A DNA stretch of 64,000 bases, from positions 1 to 64,000 of the forward strand of contig CALYLX010000060.1 in NCBI GenBank assembly GCA_944990035.1, written 5' to 3'. Origin of the DNA: Clitopilus passeckerianus. Its lineage: Eukaryota; Basidiomycota; Agaricomycetes; Agaricales; Entolomataceae. Below, in pieces: positions 1-10,589 of this stretch. The notes under the pieces were generated by a model that was given only the letters and a program-made list of their open reading frames with translations, was not told the origin of the DNA and searched no databases. Numbering within the stretch: the stretch's first letter is position 1; the number at the start of each line of letters is the position of its first letter. The position numbers and the translations under genes were made by a program.

Positions 1-543
1 AGCTTCCAACATTCCTCGACACCTACTACAGATTCTCGGATACCCCCATCTCCGTTGACCGCTACAAGCCGCGACTCCGAATCTGAGCCTCTCTAACACT
101 GAGCTCGATAAACTGGGTTTAGCTCATATCCTTGATGCACGTTGGAGCCTTCTATTCAATAATCTGACTTCCTTGGTCTCTGTGCTTGCAAGAGCCTCTG
201 GTCTCCTGCTGGGCTGGATTTGTGGCAAGATCAGAAGCGGGCGGGCTACCCTGAGTGAACAAGAGAACACATCTGCTTCTGGTTGAATGGGCTTCATTGG
301 TTTGAGTCGATTAGAGGCCACACCTTTGTCGTTTGTAGGAAGGACTGCGTTGAAGTGTAATACCCTTGCTAACCATGTGAATCTAGCCTGCTCCCTTACC
401 GGGATTCGTTGAATGCATCGCCCGCAGGACAGTTGCTATGCTGAAGCGACGTCGTTGCCTGGATTTGAAGACGTCAGCCTCACTGCATTGCAAACGTTAT
501 AAACGTCGCCTTTCTGCAGTCCTGAACAGTTGTATCGTCGTTC
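1..543. other. No gene recognised at left edge
   Basis: I see no coding pattern here that I can support. Short open frames exist but lack family motifs and splice logic. The stretch may contain the 5' part of the decayed membrane-protein gene that becomes recognisable from about 544. Confidence 0.3.
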
Positions 544-1020
544 TTGATGCACGCAAACAATGTTCTTTACCTCCTCGGAACCTTATGTCCCCTTCAAGGA
601 TTTCTTGCCTTGATATCATTCATCTCATCCTTAACAACCTCCATATCAATTTCGGCATCATTAGGCCTGGCATCTTGCAAGGCATTCTTAGGCGCACCGA
701 CGACGAATTTCTCGCCCAAGTCTACCGCAGCGCAAACATCTGGCTGGGCTGCAGCCATCAATGGATCAGCTCTGATCCTCTCCTGCTATTCCAGCTACTT
801 TATACGAGCCCAACCTTCACTACATTGCTCATGGGTGGACAAGACCGAAACAAGATAAAGCAGGCGGTCGGTGCTGGGGCTTGGATCTCATAGGGCTGGT
901 CGTGGGTGCGACTGGATTGATTGGCGAAGGATGAAGGTGTTGGATGTGCGTGTAGGGACGATGCTGGAGTGGATTCTCTGGCGTTTGGGCTGCCGATCTG
1001 GGCGTTCTGGCTTGTTATTC
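544..1020 (+). pseudogene. Relic of the four-helix membrane protein gene found at 14769-15515
   Basis: Three forward frames, read in succession, match the intact minus-strand protein at 14769-15515. The first gives FLALISFISS...GWAAAINGSALIL (intact: FFSLISFIAS...AWAGAANGAALIL). The second gives LLYTSPTF, identical to the intact copy. The third region gives GATGLIGEG, then after a one-base slip MKVLDVRVGTMLEWIL (intact: GLGLIGEG, MKVVDETVGAIMEWML). Order and spacing of the helices are kept, but at least two frame changes break the reading and no start is evident. It is a decayed paralogue in opposite orientation to its relative. The similarity is clear by eye; that it is non-functional is inferred from the breaks. 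Confidence 0.75.
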
Positions 1021-1775
1021 GGCCACCACACCTAACCTCTCGGGACGGAAAAGGGTCCCTGAAGCGTCAACGCGAGCTAACATGGACTGTGGGTTATTGG
1101 GGTAGAGATTTTAGGTCACGGCAAAGAGGACGCCAGATTGTAATTGGAGGTTTGCCTAGCGGGTGATCGTATCGAACGCCTTGTATAAGTTTTGGAACAA
1201 CCACAATGAATATAAAGTACAACCAGCTGCAGATTCTGTTGGTCTCACGTAAAAACCTCTGCCAAGTTCTGAGCAAGGTTACGAGAGGCATGAACCTGTG
1301 GCGTTACGACGTGTGAAACGCGGCCCGCCACGGTCTTGCACACACATGGACATACAATCGAACCTCAAGTTCTTCATCCTCACCCAACCTGGAACCTATG
1401 GATATCGACGCCCACCACAACCAGCCTACAAGCTCAGCATCCAAACCTTTGGTAGACTCGATCGATCGGTGTGCACAGTTTTTACCCGACTGACCGGACT
1501 TAAGCTTAAACCTGCTCGAGCCAGGAACAACCTTTGAATCACACATTTGCCGTCAACGCCTTGCGAAAAACCCTGGCTGAACAATGCAAACGAAGGCTCA
1601 AAAACTGTCTCGTTCTTGTTCAGAATAAGAGTTGACGTGATGTTTGAGGTCACAGTGATAATGATACATCGATCACATTTACTTGACATTTACCGTTGGC
1701 AGGCTACGCCGTGCTCATCGCAACAGACGATGGGACCTGCTATTTGTATCAACGTGATTATGGAGGCTGTCCGTC
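1021..1775. other. Intergenic stretch before the carboxypeptidase relic
   Basis: Several overlapping open frames of 60-130 codons occur on both strands, but none has recognisable motifs or consistent splice sites. The last part presumably held the promoter of the S10 gene that follows. Nothing else is seen. Confidence 0.3.
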
Positions 1776-4049
1776 ATGTTCTTTTCCTTCCTTACCACCT
1801 TCACCCTCCTCGTGTTCTATGCGAAGGTAGCCTTCGCCGGTCAAATACCGGTGGTCAATGGCATCCTTGGAGGTACCAATCCGAATGGGTTGCCCTCAGC
1901 CAACATCTTGGCAGCGTCCGTGTCCTCTGCTTTGAGCAATGAGACAACACCAGGACAACTACGAGTCGTGGAGAACTCTGGGATATGTGGTCTGTCGTGA
2001 CTTCTCATTATTCCTTTCACGTTACTGAACGGTTCGTAACCTACAGAAACTACTCCCGGAGTCTATCAAGCATCAGGATACGGCGACTTGGCCAAGGATC
2101 AGAGCATATGGTAACATTCACGTCGAATTACGTCTCTGCTGCACGACTGTTTTTTCTCAGGTTTTGGTTCTTCGCTTCACGAAAAATCCAGACACTGCTC
2201 CGTTAGCGCTTTGGTTCAATGGAGGAGTGCGTATGGCCTCCTCTCAAATTCACGATTAGCGAACTGACATTATATCGGCTTTTTAGCCCGGATCGTCTAG
2301 CATGATTGGTCTTTTCCAAGAATTGGGGCCATGCCGTATCAACAATGATAGTGCCTCCGTCAGCCTCAACCCATACTCATGGAATAATGAGGTAAACATG
2401 CTCTTCATCGACCAACCTGTTGGCACTGGATTCTCCTATGGCAACACCTCGCATGTCGGAACGTCACAGTCAGCGGCGGAGGATGTTTGGCGATTCTTGC
2501 AAATCTTCTTGAAGGACTCCAGGTTCTCCAAATATCAGAAGAATAACTTGGCTATCTGGACAGAGTCGTATGTACTTTCTTGACGTTAATGCTTGGTCTT
2601 CAAGCTTACAACTTCCTCAGGCACGGTGGGCATTATGGGCCGACGTTTGCAAGGTAATGCTCAAGATCCGCTTCGCCCCGCCTGACTGATCATTTTGGCC
2701 TCGGAAGTCATATCCTCGACCAGAACCAAGCCATCGCAGCAGGCACCCTCCAAGGCCTGACGCTCAACCTCAAGGTCCTTGGGTTGGAAACGGGATCACT
2801 GTAAGTACCGGAACTTCTATATAACCGAAGGCAGCTCATACCAACGAAACCAGGACCACTTAGTACAATATCCCCAATATTCAAATTACTCAAGGAACAA
2901 TGCGTACCACCCACTCGTAAACGACTCCATCATAAAATGCGATAACTGCGCCAGGTGGAGCCCAGGATATGTGCTCCGACTTGGTGATTATCTTCGCTTT
3001 ACCGAAGGAATAACTCTGAAACTGAGTCTTCCTAGATCCAACAATGCTATAATGGAGGGTCAAACTCAACATGCTTCAATGCTCAGGCCTTCTGCAACCA
3101 GTACATCCTCAATCCTCTGGCAGGCAAATATGATGTGAGCAACGTCTTTCCGTGTTTTCGGAAACGTCTCCAAAGTGGGTACTAATGGCGCATCCTCAGG
3201 TCTATTACGTTCCTTCGTTTGACCCCGACCCATATCCCCGGACATCACAGCATACCTGCGATCCATTGCTCCAACTGTTGGTGCTGCGACACTGGTCAAC
3301 TTCGAATGCCAAGGTGTATTTCCAGTTTGCCAACACCGGTGGTAACGTCTGTCTGAGCCTGGGGATCCGACGCTTACCCTCGTTAATAGGTGACTGGATG
3401 AGGAATTCAGGCCAGACCTTGAGAAGGTCATCAATGCTGGTGTACGCACGATCCTGTACAACGGCGATGCAGTGAGTTTCTTGAATCATTCCTCATTCAC
3501 CCCAGCATAGTCTAACAGATCCTAGGACTACATTTGTAACTACCTCGGCTGGGAAGCGATGGTAAGTTATCCTCTTTTCATCGAGAAATGCCGCTGATCG
3601 ACTTTTCCCTATCCTAGATCGATAACCTGAACGTCAGCTTTAAGCAAGACTTGCAACTGCAACAAAACATAGGCTGGTCATCGTTCGAAGTGGAAGGCGA
3701 GATAGCGGGACGATACAAAACAGTAAATTCTGCCCTATTCTCATACGTGAGATTCTATGGTGCTGGACATGAGGTTCCTGCGTACAAGGTCAGTTCTGGC
3801 CTCATCTCCGGTGAATCGCATGCTAAACCGGAGCTGCCTCGTGTTCAGTCGGGGAACCTTGCGGTTGGTCAGGCGGCTGCACAGATGTTCACTCAGGCCA
3901 TGTCTGGCCAACCTGTTGGCGCCGTTAACCCAAAGGTCACCCCATCGTCGGGCACATCACTGGCACGGCCCGCCACAAGCTTCATTTATGGATCTGCATC
4001 GCTGGCTCTCGTCGCCATCTCATTACTCGTCCACGGTGAAATGTATTAA
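1776..4049 (+). pseudogene. Serine carboxypeptidase (peptidase family S10), multiply frameshifted
   Basis: The gene starts with a hydrophobic signal peptide (MFFSFLTTFTLLVFYAKVAFA) and keeps the S10 order: WFNGG-PGSSSM oxyanion region, WTES-HGGHYGPTF around the nucleophile Ser (the usual Tyr after it is His), GDA-DYICNY with the catalytic Asp, and GAGHEVPAY with the catalytic His. The tail is hydrophobic (a GPI-type or membrane end). At least eight introns can be placed. Reading is broken near 2785 (one base lost before GNGIT), near 2940, near 3238 (between DPDPYP and PDITAYL), near 3310 and near 3410 (before RPDLEKVINAG). Two of these are not simple single-base losses, so I read it as a pseudogene of a secreted or vacuolar exopeptidase even though all three catalytic residues survive. 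Confidence 0.8.
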
Positions 4050-4118
4050 ATTTAAATCTGGTATCAGTGTATCTAACTAAGTACCGGGAATCAAGGCAGT
4101 ACAGTCAAAATTATCGTA

Positions 4119-4258
4119 ATGCATAGGCCAAAATCCTGTCCCAGCCAATGCATTATGCATTGTTGCATGTGATTTTGGCTGGAAAAGTCGGACCCAAATC
4201 TCACCAAAAGCGATGCGTTATGAGAATAATGCATTAGGGGGATATGCATTATGAGAAT
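4119..4258. repeat. Cluster of ATGCAT palindromes with a repeated TTATGAGAAT box
   Basis: Five ATGCAT palindromes lie within 131 bases (4119, 4148, 4155, 4229, 4244). A box reading GC(G/A)TTATGAGAAT occurs at 4215-4227 and 4246-4258. The tract is just past the stop codon of the carboxypeptidase relic. It could be a remnant of a small repeat, a protein-binding array or chance. Confidence 0.5.
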
Positions 4259-4262
4259 TTCG

Positions 4263-5240
4263 ACTCTATGATTTATTGAATTCATTCAGACTCCACACCC
4301 GCCGTCATGGGACTTGATCAAAATTGAGGGTTAAACGAACCAAAAAATCCAGGTATCGTTCATAACAGCCAGCATCTCACACGCAGACATGCATAGGCAC
4401 CTCCACTCAGCTAGGCGGATCACAGCTTCAAAACCCACTTGTAAACAAGGGATTTCGAGCCCTACGTCAGAAAATACACTCAGATGATCATCACGCTGAA
4501 TTTAATGATATCGTATGTACGCCGATATATCGGTAATTCTGAAAAAGGGGAGCTCATAGTGGGAAGCCCACCCTCCAACACCGGATCTGTGCATCAACTC
4601 TCAGTCAGGAAGCGATAGTGATCTGAGTGGAGGCGTGGGTACTTCTTGGGTATTACGGAAGTGCTTGACATCCCAATCGAATCCCAACATCACGCTGGCG
4701 AGTAGGGTTAGGGGGTGAAAGAAAATCTAAGACCGATATCATTGTGTGAACGTAGGCCCTTTGAATTTAGCGACGATACTGAAGCTCCAAGATTTTGAAC
4801 CTGCCGTCACCGCCCGTAATCCCGTTGCGAAGGATTCGTGGGTGTTAAAGTATGGGTGTGTATGGTTCATCATCATGTGCAACTAGCCGGAGGGCAGTGT
4901 TTGTGGAGAAAGTACCTCCAGGAACAGGCGAAGATTCCGAGGAATCGCAGAGAAATGTGAAGTGTTCACGACGAGGAGGAGCTCCATCGCGACGAATGGC
5001 AACAGAGGATCTTCACGAATCATGAATCACCTGAATGCTGCGAATCCGGCTGTATTCAGCGCTCAGCGTTGATGCCGGACGCTTTAAAAGATTCCGGAAT
5101 GGCATCTGATTTCCCATTGATCCAAATTCCCTCTAGACTAGCTAGTTGTATACATGGGTCGAAGTGTACGACCGTCCATTAAACGAATGTGAGATATTTT
5201 GATGTGCTGAATGCTACCAGCTAGTAAATATGATAGGACT
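4263..5240. other. Long non-coding stretch
   Basis: About 1 kb without a supported gene. It contains AT-rich dyads such as ATCGTATGTACGCCGATATAT near 4510 but no ORF with family motifs. It separates the carboxypeptidase relic from the 3' end of the next minus-strand gene. Confidence 0.3.
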
Positions 5241-6609
5241 CTAATAGGCCTTGCCGTTATTCGATTCTACGTCGTTTTGACCCACACCCTTCATCGCGTA
5301 GACGTCAGATTGAGAGTCAACAACCCTTGAGATGTTAACATGAACGCCACTGCGTGAACTGCCGAAAGCGACAGGAGCGGTATTTGCGAGGGTAGTGTGG
5401 TTGTCCCGAGTGAGACCCAAGCCAACTCTGACGATGATGAGAAGTGGGGTGGTTGTCTGTGGGCCATCAATCAGGGATGCGATAATACGGAGAATCAAAC
5501 GATGGACTTACAGCAAGCTGAATGATACCAGTGATACCGACGAAACCGGCAGGAAGGCCGACAATATCCAAGACGAAGATAATGAGTGTCGCAATAGCGT
5601 AGACAGCGCCGGACTCGACGATTGTCAGGACAGTCTCGGTGTACTTGTTCTTTCCGCTGCGGCTCATAGATGCCGTGTTCTGTCCTGCGCGCCACAAGGA
5701 GACACCGATAACGATGGTCAACGTGGTGTTGAGTGCAAGGTCAAGAGACCAGGCAGCCTTGCCCCAAGCCTGGATAACGGGGGAGAACAAATGTGCTCCC
5801 GGAGCAGCGAGAAGACCAATGGAAGTGAAGGCACATGCTAACGAAGCACCATTCAGTCCAAGCACATTGGAAACACGGGGTACAATACTTACAGATGTGA
5901 ACCGCCTCGAAAATCAGCTGAAACAAGACGTCAGACCATGCACCAACCGAGAAGCCCATAGGAAAACTTACAGGACCAACGATAATTTTCCAGCTCCGGC
6001 CGAGGACCATGTAAAGCCGCAGAATCAGAAGGAGGTTGTTACCCATAATCTGTCGAACGAGAGGTCATGAAATTATCAAGGTGCTAGAAAGCAGAACTGA
6101 CATTAAGAACGTAAATGATAGAGTTCACGGTTGCGAGCTTAGCGCCGAGAGCTGCGAAGTAGATGTCGGGACCGAGGGGGGACTGATTGTTCGGTGCGTC
6201 CGTGTACGCTTGCACAAGTTGAATCCACGAAATGGTGAAGTGGGCGGTAGAAAGAGACATGAGGTATAATGACATGCAAGTCAAGAGCCTATTCGATGGA
6301 GTTGGCTGCTGTCGACTTCCTAAGGAATAGGGGGGCACTTACATCGAAGCGCTTTTCATTTTTCGCCTGAGAACATACATGGTTGCGGAAAAGACCACCA
6401 CGCTGGACAATGGAACTGTTAGCCATGAAGTAAAATCGCTAGCATTCAGAGTCGTACTTGATTCCTAAAGCCGGTAGTCGTCAGGAAATGACTGAATAAG
6501 ATGATAAAGATGGCAGCTCACCGTAGAGCATAGCTTCAAAGAGAATCGCATTCATGTTCATCCTCCCAAAGGGAGGGAGGACTGGAGCTGGATCTGGAGT
6601 CGTGGACAT
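5241..6609 (-). CDS. Conserved seven-helix membrane protein of Agaricomycetes, unknown function
   Basis: The start is ATG at 6609, giving MSTTPDPAPVLPPFGRMNMN followed by AILFEAMLYG, the usual opening of a large Agaricomycete family of membrane proteins. Later segments read LSTAHFTISWIQLVQAY, LRLYMVLGRSWKIIV, and YTETVLTIVESGAVYAIAT, all family landmarks, and the last exon has LLIIVRVGLGLT before a polar cytoplasmic tail ending NNGKAY. About seven hydrophobic helices are visible, in a receptor-like arrangement, but no ligand or partner is known to me. Six or more introns of about 50-55 bases join in frame; the start of exon 2 (near 6415) is the least certain. No break was found. The function stays open: a GPCR-like sensor is only a guess from topology. 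Confidence 0.8.
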
Positions 6610-8031
6610 GGCTCTCCTCCTGGTGATAGAAAGACAGTGGACGGTACGAGGGTACGGAGGTTAGCAAATACAGGAAGCTATATAGGGCATGCATGCTCGC
6701 ACCAAAGGGGGAAATAAAAATCCATCGGTTGACAGAATTCTGACAGACGAGTTCAAGCTAACCATGCCCGATCATCATCTTTACTAACCTTGGTCCCCTT
6801 TCGTCTCGATATCAGATCTCCAGGGAATTATCATGGTCTCTATATTCAATGTGTTCCCCACAACAAGCGGGCATCAAGGGAAGCCAACTTGAGAATGCGG
6901 TTAACGTGGAAGTTTCTGTCAAAATTTTGATTTCCCGTTTTGTATAAGGGTCCTTCTGTGGGCAGTAATATCAGCCTCGTGTGCTGAGTCCCGTTATCAT
7001 ACCCGCGATACGCAACGATATCCTTGTGTAGGGTGGAAGAGTTGAGCGATCGGTTGATAATCATGGGCACCTCAAGCCAACATACTGGTTCCCCTGGGTT
7101 GAAAAGTACTCTGAGCGTCCCAGCAGTTTTAGGTCTGTATCGTGCGATTGAACAGCTTCAGCTTCTTCACTCGTTTCCTTCAGAAGTTGCCTCGGGAATC
7201 GCGCAACGCCAAGTTGTTCAGGCTTGACCTCTTGCAACCGTTTTCTCATCGCATGCCACCCTCCATCAAGGTGTAGGGTCGACTGTATATTTGAGGTGAC
7301 ACCGCATAGAAACTTACTTAGAATATACATAGTGATCTTCTAAATAGCCGTACCTTGATACTTGCCCCACGTCTCTAAGTGAATGTATATGGTGTGGTAA
7401 GAGTGTGGTATAATCGGAGGAAGCTGCCGAGCAGTCTGCATCAGTATTTGGCTACGCCATCTGTGCCAAACATGATCAATTCATCAGCTAATCACTTCTT
7501 GGAAGTCGTTGCAACATACGTTACACCGCTACGCGACTATACATCCATGCTGAAGTGGGGTAAAAAGCCTTCGTGTTTTCCCATCGTTTCTAGCGTCTTA
7601 GGAGTCGTTTCACGGTGCTTGAACAACTGGTAAATTCAACTGGAGACCGCCTTGACAGACCGGAGGTATTTCATTCCCACGAGGCTCCTAGGCCGCCGGC
7701 TCCGATTAAACTAGCTGGGTTATCGAGCCGTCGAAAGGTACATCATGGACGGTCCTGACCTTGGTCCTGAAGAACCACAATATCGAACAATTAATCTGAC
7801 AGAATACCTCCTTGAAGTCTAGGTTCGATGTGTTCTCGGCGAGGCTCGCTGTGCAATCCCCTATCGAAGAAGTTCGCCGTAGGTCCAGTACTATTACACT
7901 TGGCTGTGGTGAGAATGTGGTCTTATGGGTGATCAAATTGGCTCCCGTAAGTGTTGATATAAGAATGCAAGTCACCATAAAGTGGCGGGCTTTCCGTTCC
8001 CTCGTCGTCAAAGGCCTTGCCACCGCTCATC
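6610..8031. other. Intergenic stretch of 1.4 kb
   Basis: It contains the upstream region of the seven-helix membrane protein gene (to about 6800) and that of the P450 relic (to 8031). Open frames of 60-105 codons lie on both strands but show no motif, and I call none of them a gene. Confidence 0.3.
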
Positions 8032-10243
8032 ATGAGTAATAGACTCCTCCTCGACGTCAGTGTTGCAGGCGTCCGCGTCGCTGCAATTGTCACTCAATGG
8101 CTCATGAAACGCCGCTCACAATTGCCGCTGCCGCCTGGCCCTGACAGGCTCCCACTTATAGGGAACTTGCTGCAAATGCCCAAGAGTGAAGACTAGATAC
8201 TTACCACGAATGGTGCCAGAAACTTGGTGAGTATTCGTGCTAATTTCCGACTCGCAAGGTTGCTCAAGCTACTATACCAGGAACGGATATCCTTCACTTC
8301 GACGCCGCAGGGACGTCGTTGATTATTTTTGACACTGCAGATGTCGCAAACGAACTACTAGAGACGAGATCTTCGAACTATTCAGACCGGTGAATTTCGG
8401 TAATTATATACCACCATTCAATTCATTCCTGACATGGCTCCGATAGCATGCACCTGACAATGGTGGTCGACCTCATGGGTTGGAATTTTCTCCTCGGCTT
8501 CCTAACCTATGGTGAGCTTGCCTCGTGGCGTCGACGGAACCTTTACTGTATACTGAACTTCCTGATAGGCAATGTCTGATAAACATACCTCTTATGGCCT
8601 ATCCCAAGAAAAAAGAGTCTGACGTCATCCTTCGGATGTAGGCGCCGGCGCAGACGGTTGATGCACCAGTCTTTCCACCCAGAAGCCGCAACTAAATTCC
8701 ACGCCTACGAACTCAAGGCTACTCATGGCCTCCTTCGCAGAATCTTGGATAATTTAGAACCTACAGATGTTCTCAAGGAACTGAGGCAGTGAGTATTTGA
8801 TACAATCACCGACACGGGATTCGTCTGGTACTAATATCTTTGATCAGGATGTCTGGTGAAACCATCATGAAAGTCACATATGGGCTTGATGTTCGCGAAA
8901 TGAACGATCCGTTTATTCAAGCAGCGGAAAAGGCGATGGAAACAATATCGTATGCCGCTGTACCTGGAGCGTTCTTGGTGGATGCCATCCCCGCACTCAA
9001 ATATGTTCCGCCGTGGGTCCCGGGCGCTGGTTTCCAAAGGAAAGCGAAGGAATGGAGGAAGACTGCTGAATACATGGTCAAGTTGCCTTTTGAATCTGCG
9101 AAGGCCAAGGCGCAGGTATGGTCATTTTATTGATTGGCGTCGATGTTCTAACTCTGAAGCAAATGTTTTGAAACCCTTAGGCCGGCGATGAGCCTTACTC
9201 CTTCATGTCCCATGCACTTCGACAGAAATATCTTCACGGTGAACTGAAAGAGCATGAAAACGACGTTCAATGTGCTACAGGAACTATGTATGCCGCTGGA
9301 ATGGATACGTTGAGTTGCTTGGAGATCTTAAGTGGCACCCTCTCTAATATCGTTCTCCGCAGACAGTCTCAGCCATTTCTACGACTCTCCTGCGCCTCCT
9401 GGAACATCCTGACGTTGTAGCCAAGGCTCGCAAGCAGATTGATGAAGTCGTAGGAACAGACCGCCTCCCAACGTTCGAGGATTATAATCATCTCCCGTAC
9501 CTAACCGCAATCGTCAAGGAAGGACTGAGGTGGAGGACGACTACGCCAATCGGTATGTATTCAACAGAGTCTACCCCAGCAACCTTCTGATGAAAGCCGT
9601 CTTCAGCAATTCCTCACATAGCGGACGAAGAAGACGAATTCAATGGCTATCGAATTCCCAAGGGAGCGATTCTCATCCCCAATGCCTGGTATATATTTCT
9701 TTTATCCGTACCTGTTCCAGGCATGGCAACTTATACATTCGCTTTGATAGGGCCATGTTGCACGATCCAAAGCATTACCCGGACCCATGGGACTTCTAGC
9801 CTGAGCGATTCCTCAGTAAAGGCGGAGAAATTGATCCCACCGTAAAAGACCCAGCCCACGCTGCTTTCGGGTTTGGCATACGGTAAGTAATTTACCTCAA
9901 GTGTTTTCAACCGACGGGTTCTCAACAGATCCGACGAAATTGTAGAATCTGCTCTGGACGTTACTTCGCTGTCGACGCGGTCTGGATTGCCCTAGCATCC
10001 TTGATCGCCGCTTACGACATTTCCAAGACCGTCGACGAGAACGGGAAGGAGATTCCTCTGACGCACAAGTATCGTACTGGCATGGTCAAGTAAGTACTAT
10101 TTGTGATTCTATGTATAGCCACGCTACGTCCTGATGCTGACGGACACAATAGCACACCTGAACCTTATCGATGTGTGTTCAAGATCCGCTCTAAAGGAGC
10201 AGAGGCGCTGGTCAATGCCACCAGCTCGCAAACTTACTACTAG
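8032..10243 (+). pseudogene. Cytochrome P450 monooxygenase, broken copy
   Basis: It opens with a short membrane anchor and the proline-rich hinge PLPPGPDRLPLIGNLLQMP. The I-helix oxygen motif AAGMDT sits near 9290-9305, the ExxR motif as KEGLRW near 9518-9535, and the haem loop FGFGIR-ICSGR spans an intron near 9870-9960, so the haem Cys survives. It ends SSQTYY. The style fits the O-methylsterigmatocystin-oxidoreductase-like P450s common in Agaricomycetes. Breaks: a TAG in place of an expected Trp codon near 8194, a frame slip just after it (expected YHEWCQKLG), no clean acceptor before RRLMHQSFHPE near 8640, and a TAG before PERFL near 9798. These include substitutions, so this is most likely a real pseudogene of a secondary-metabolism or detoxification enzyme. 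Confidence 0.8.
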
Positions 10244-10589
10244 GGTTCAAACGTTCAATAGCGGTTGCTGGGAATGGACTACGTCATTTCACGTCGCATG
10301 GAAGGGTGCATTCTTCTATACCCCGAAAGTTGTACATATCGTAAAGCATTTAATTGAAGATTAATATTCGTTCAAATGTACGGAAACGAGACATCGTAAA
10401 GTCGTGAGAACGTATAAGAATAAATACTGGGAAGGAAAAGCGCTGTATAGATAGGTCCATCTTTCATCTGTAACGAGGGAGCAAAGAACGAAGAGTTCGA
10501 CTGGGAAAGCCCGGGCCTTTTGTCCTATTTGTATTTTGTACACACAAAGGGAATGTGTATCTGCGGCATGGGTCCATGATAGTGTTCGT
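10244..10589. other. Convergent intergenic region
   Basis: This 346-base gap lies between the 3' end of the P450 relic and the 3' end of the minus-strand chitin synthase. I see no gene in it; it presumably holds the polyadenylation sites of both. Confidence 0.4.

Noticed and set aside
3066..3489. Minus-strand open frames over the carboxypeptidase
   Set aside because: The plus strand carries S10 motifs in order; the minus-strand frames have none.
5395..6070. Plus-strand open frames of 140-150 codons
   Set aside because: They are shadows of the minus-strand seven-helix membrane protein, whose exons carry family motifs and good splice sites.
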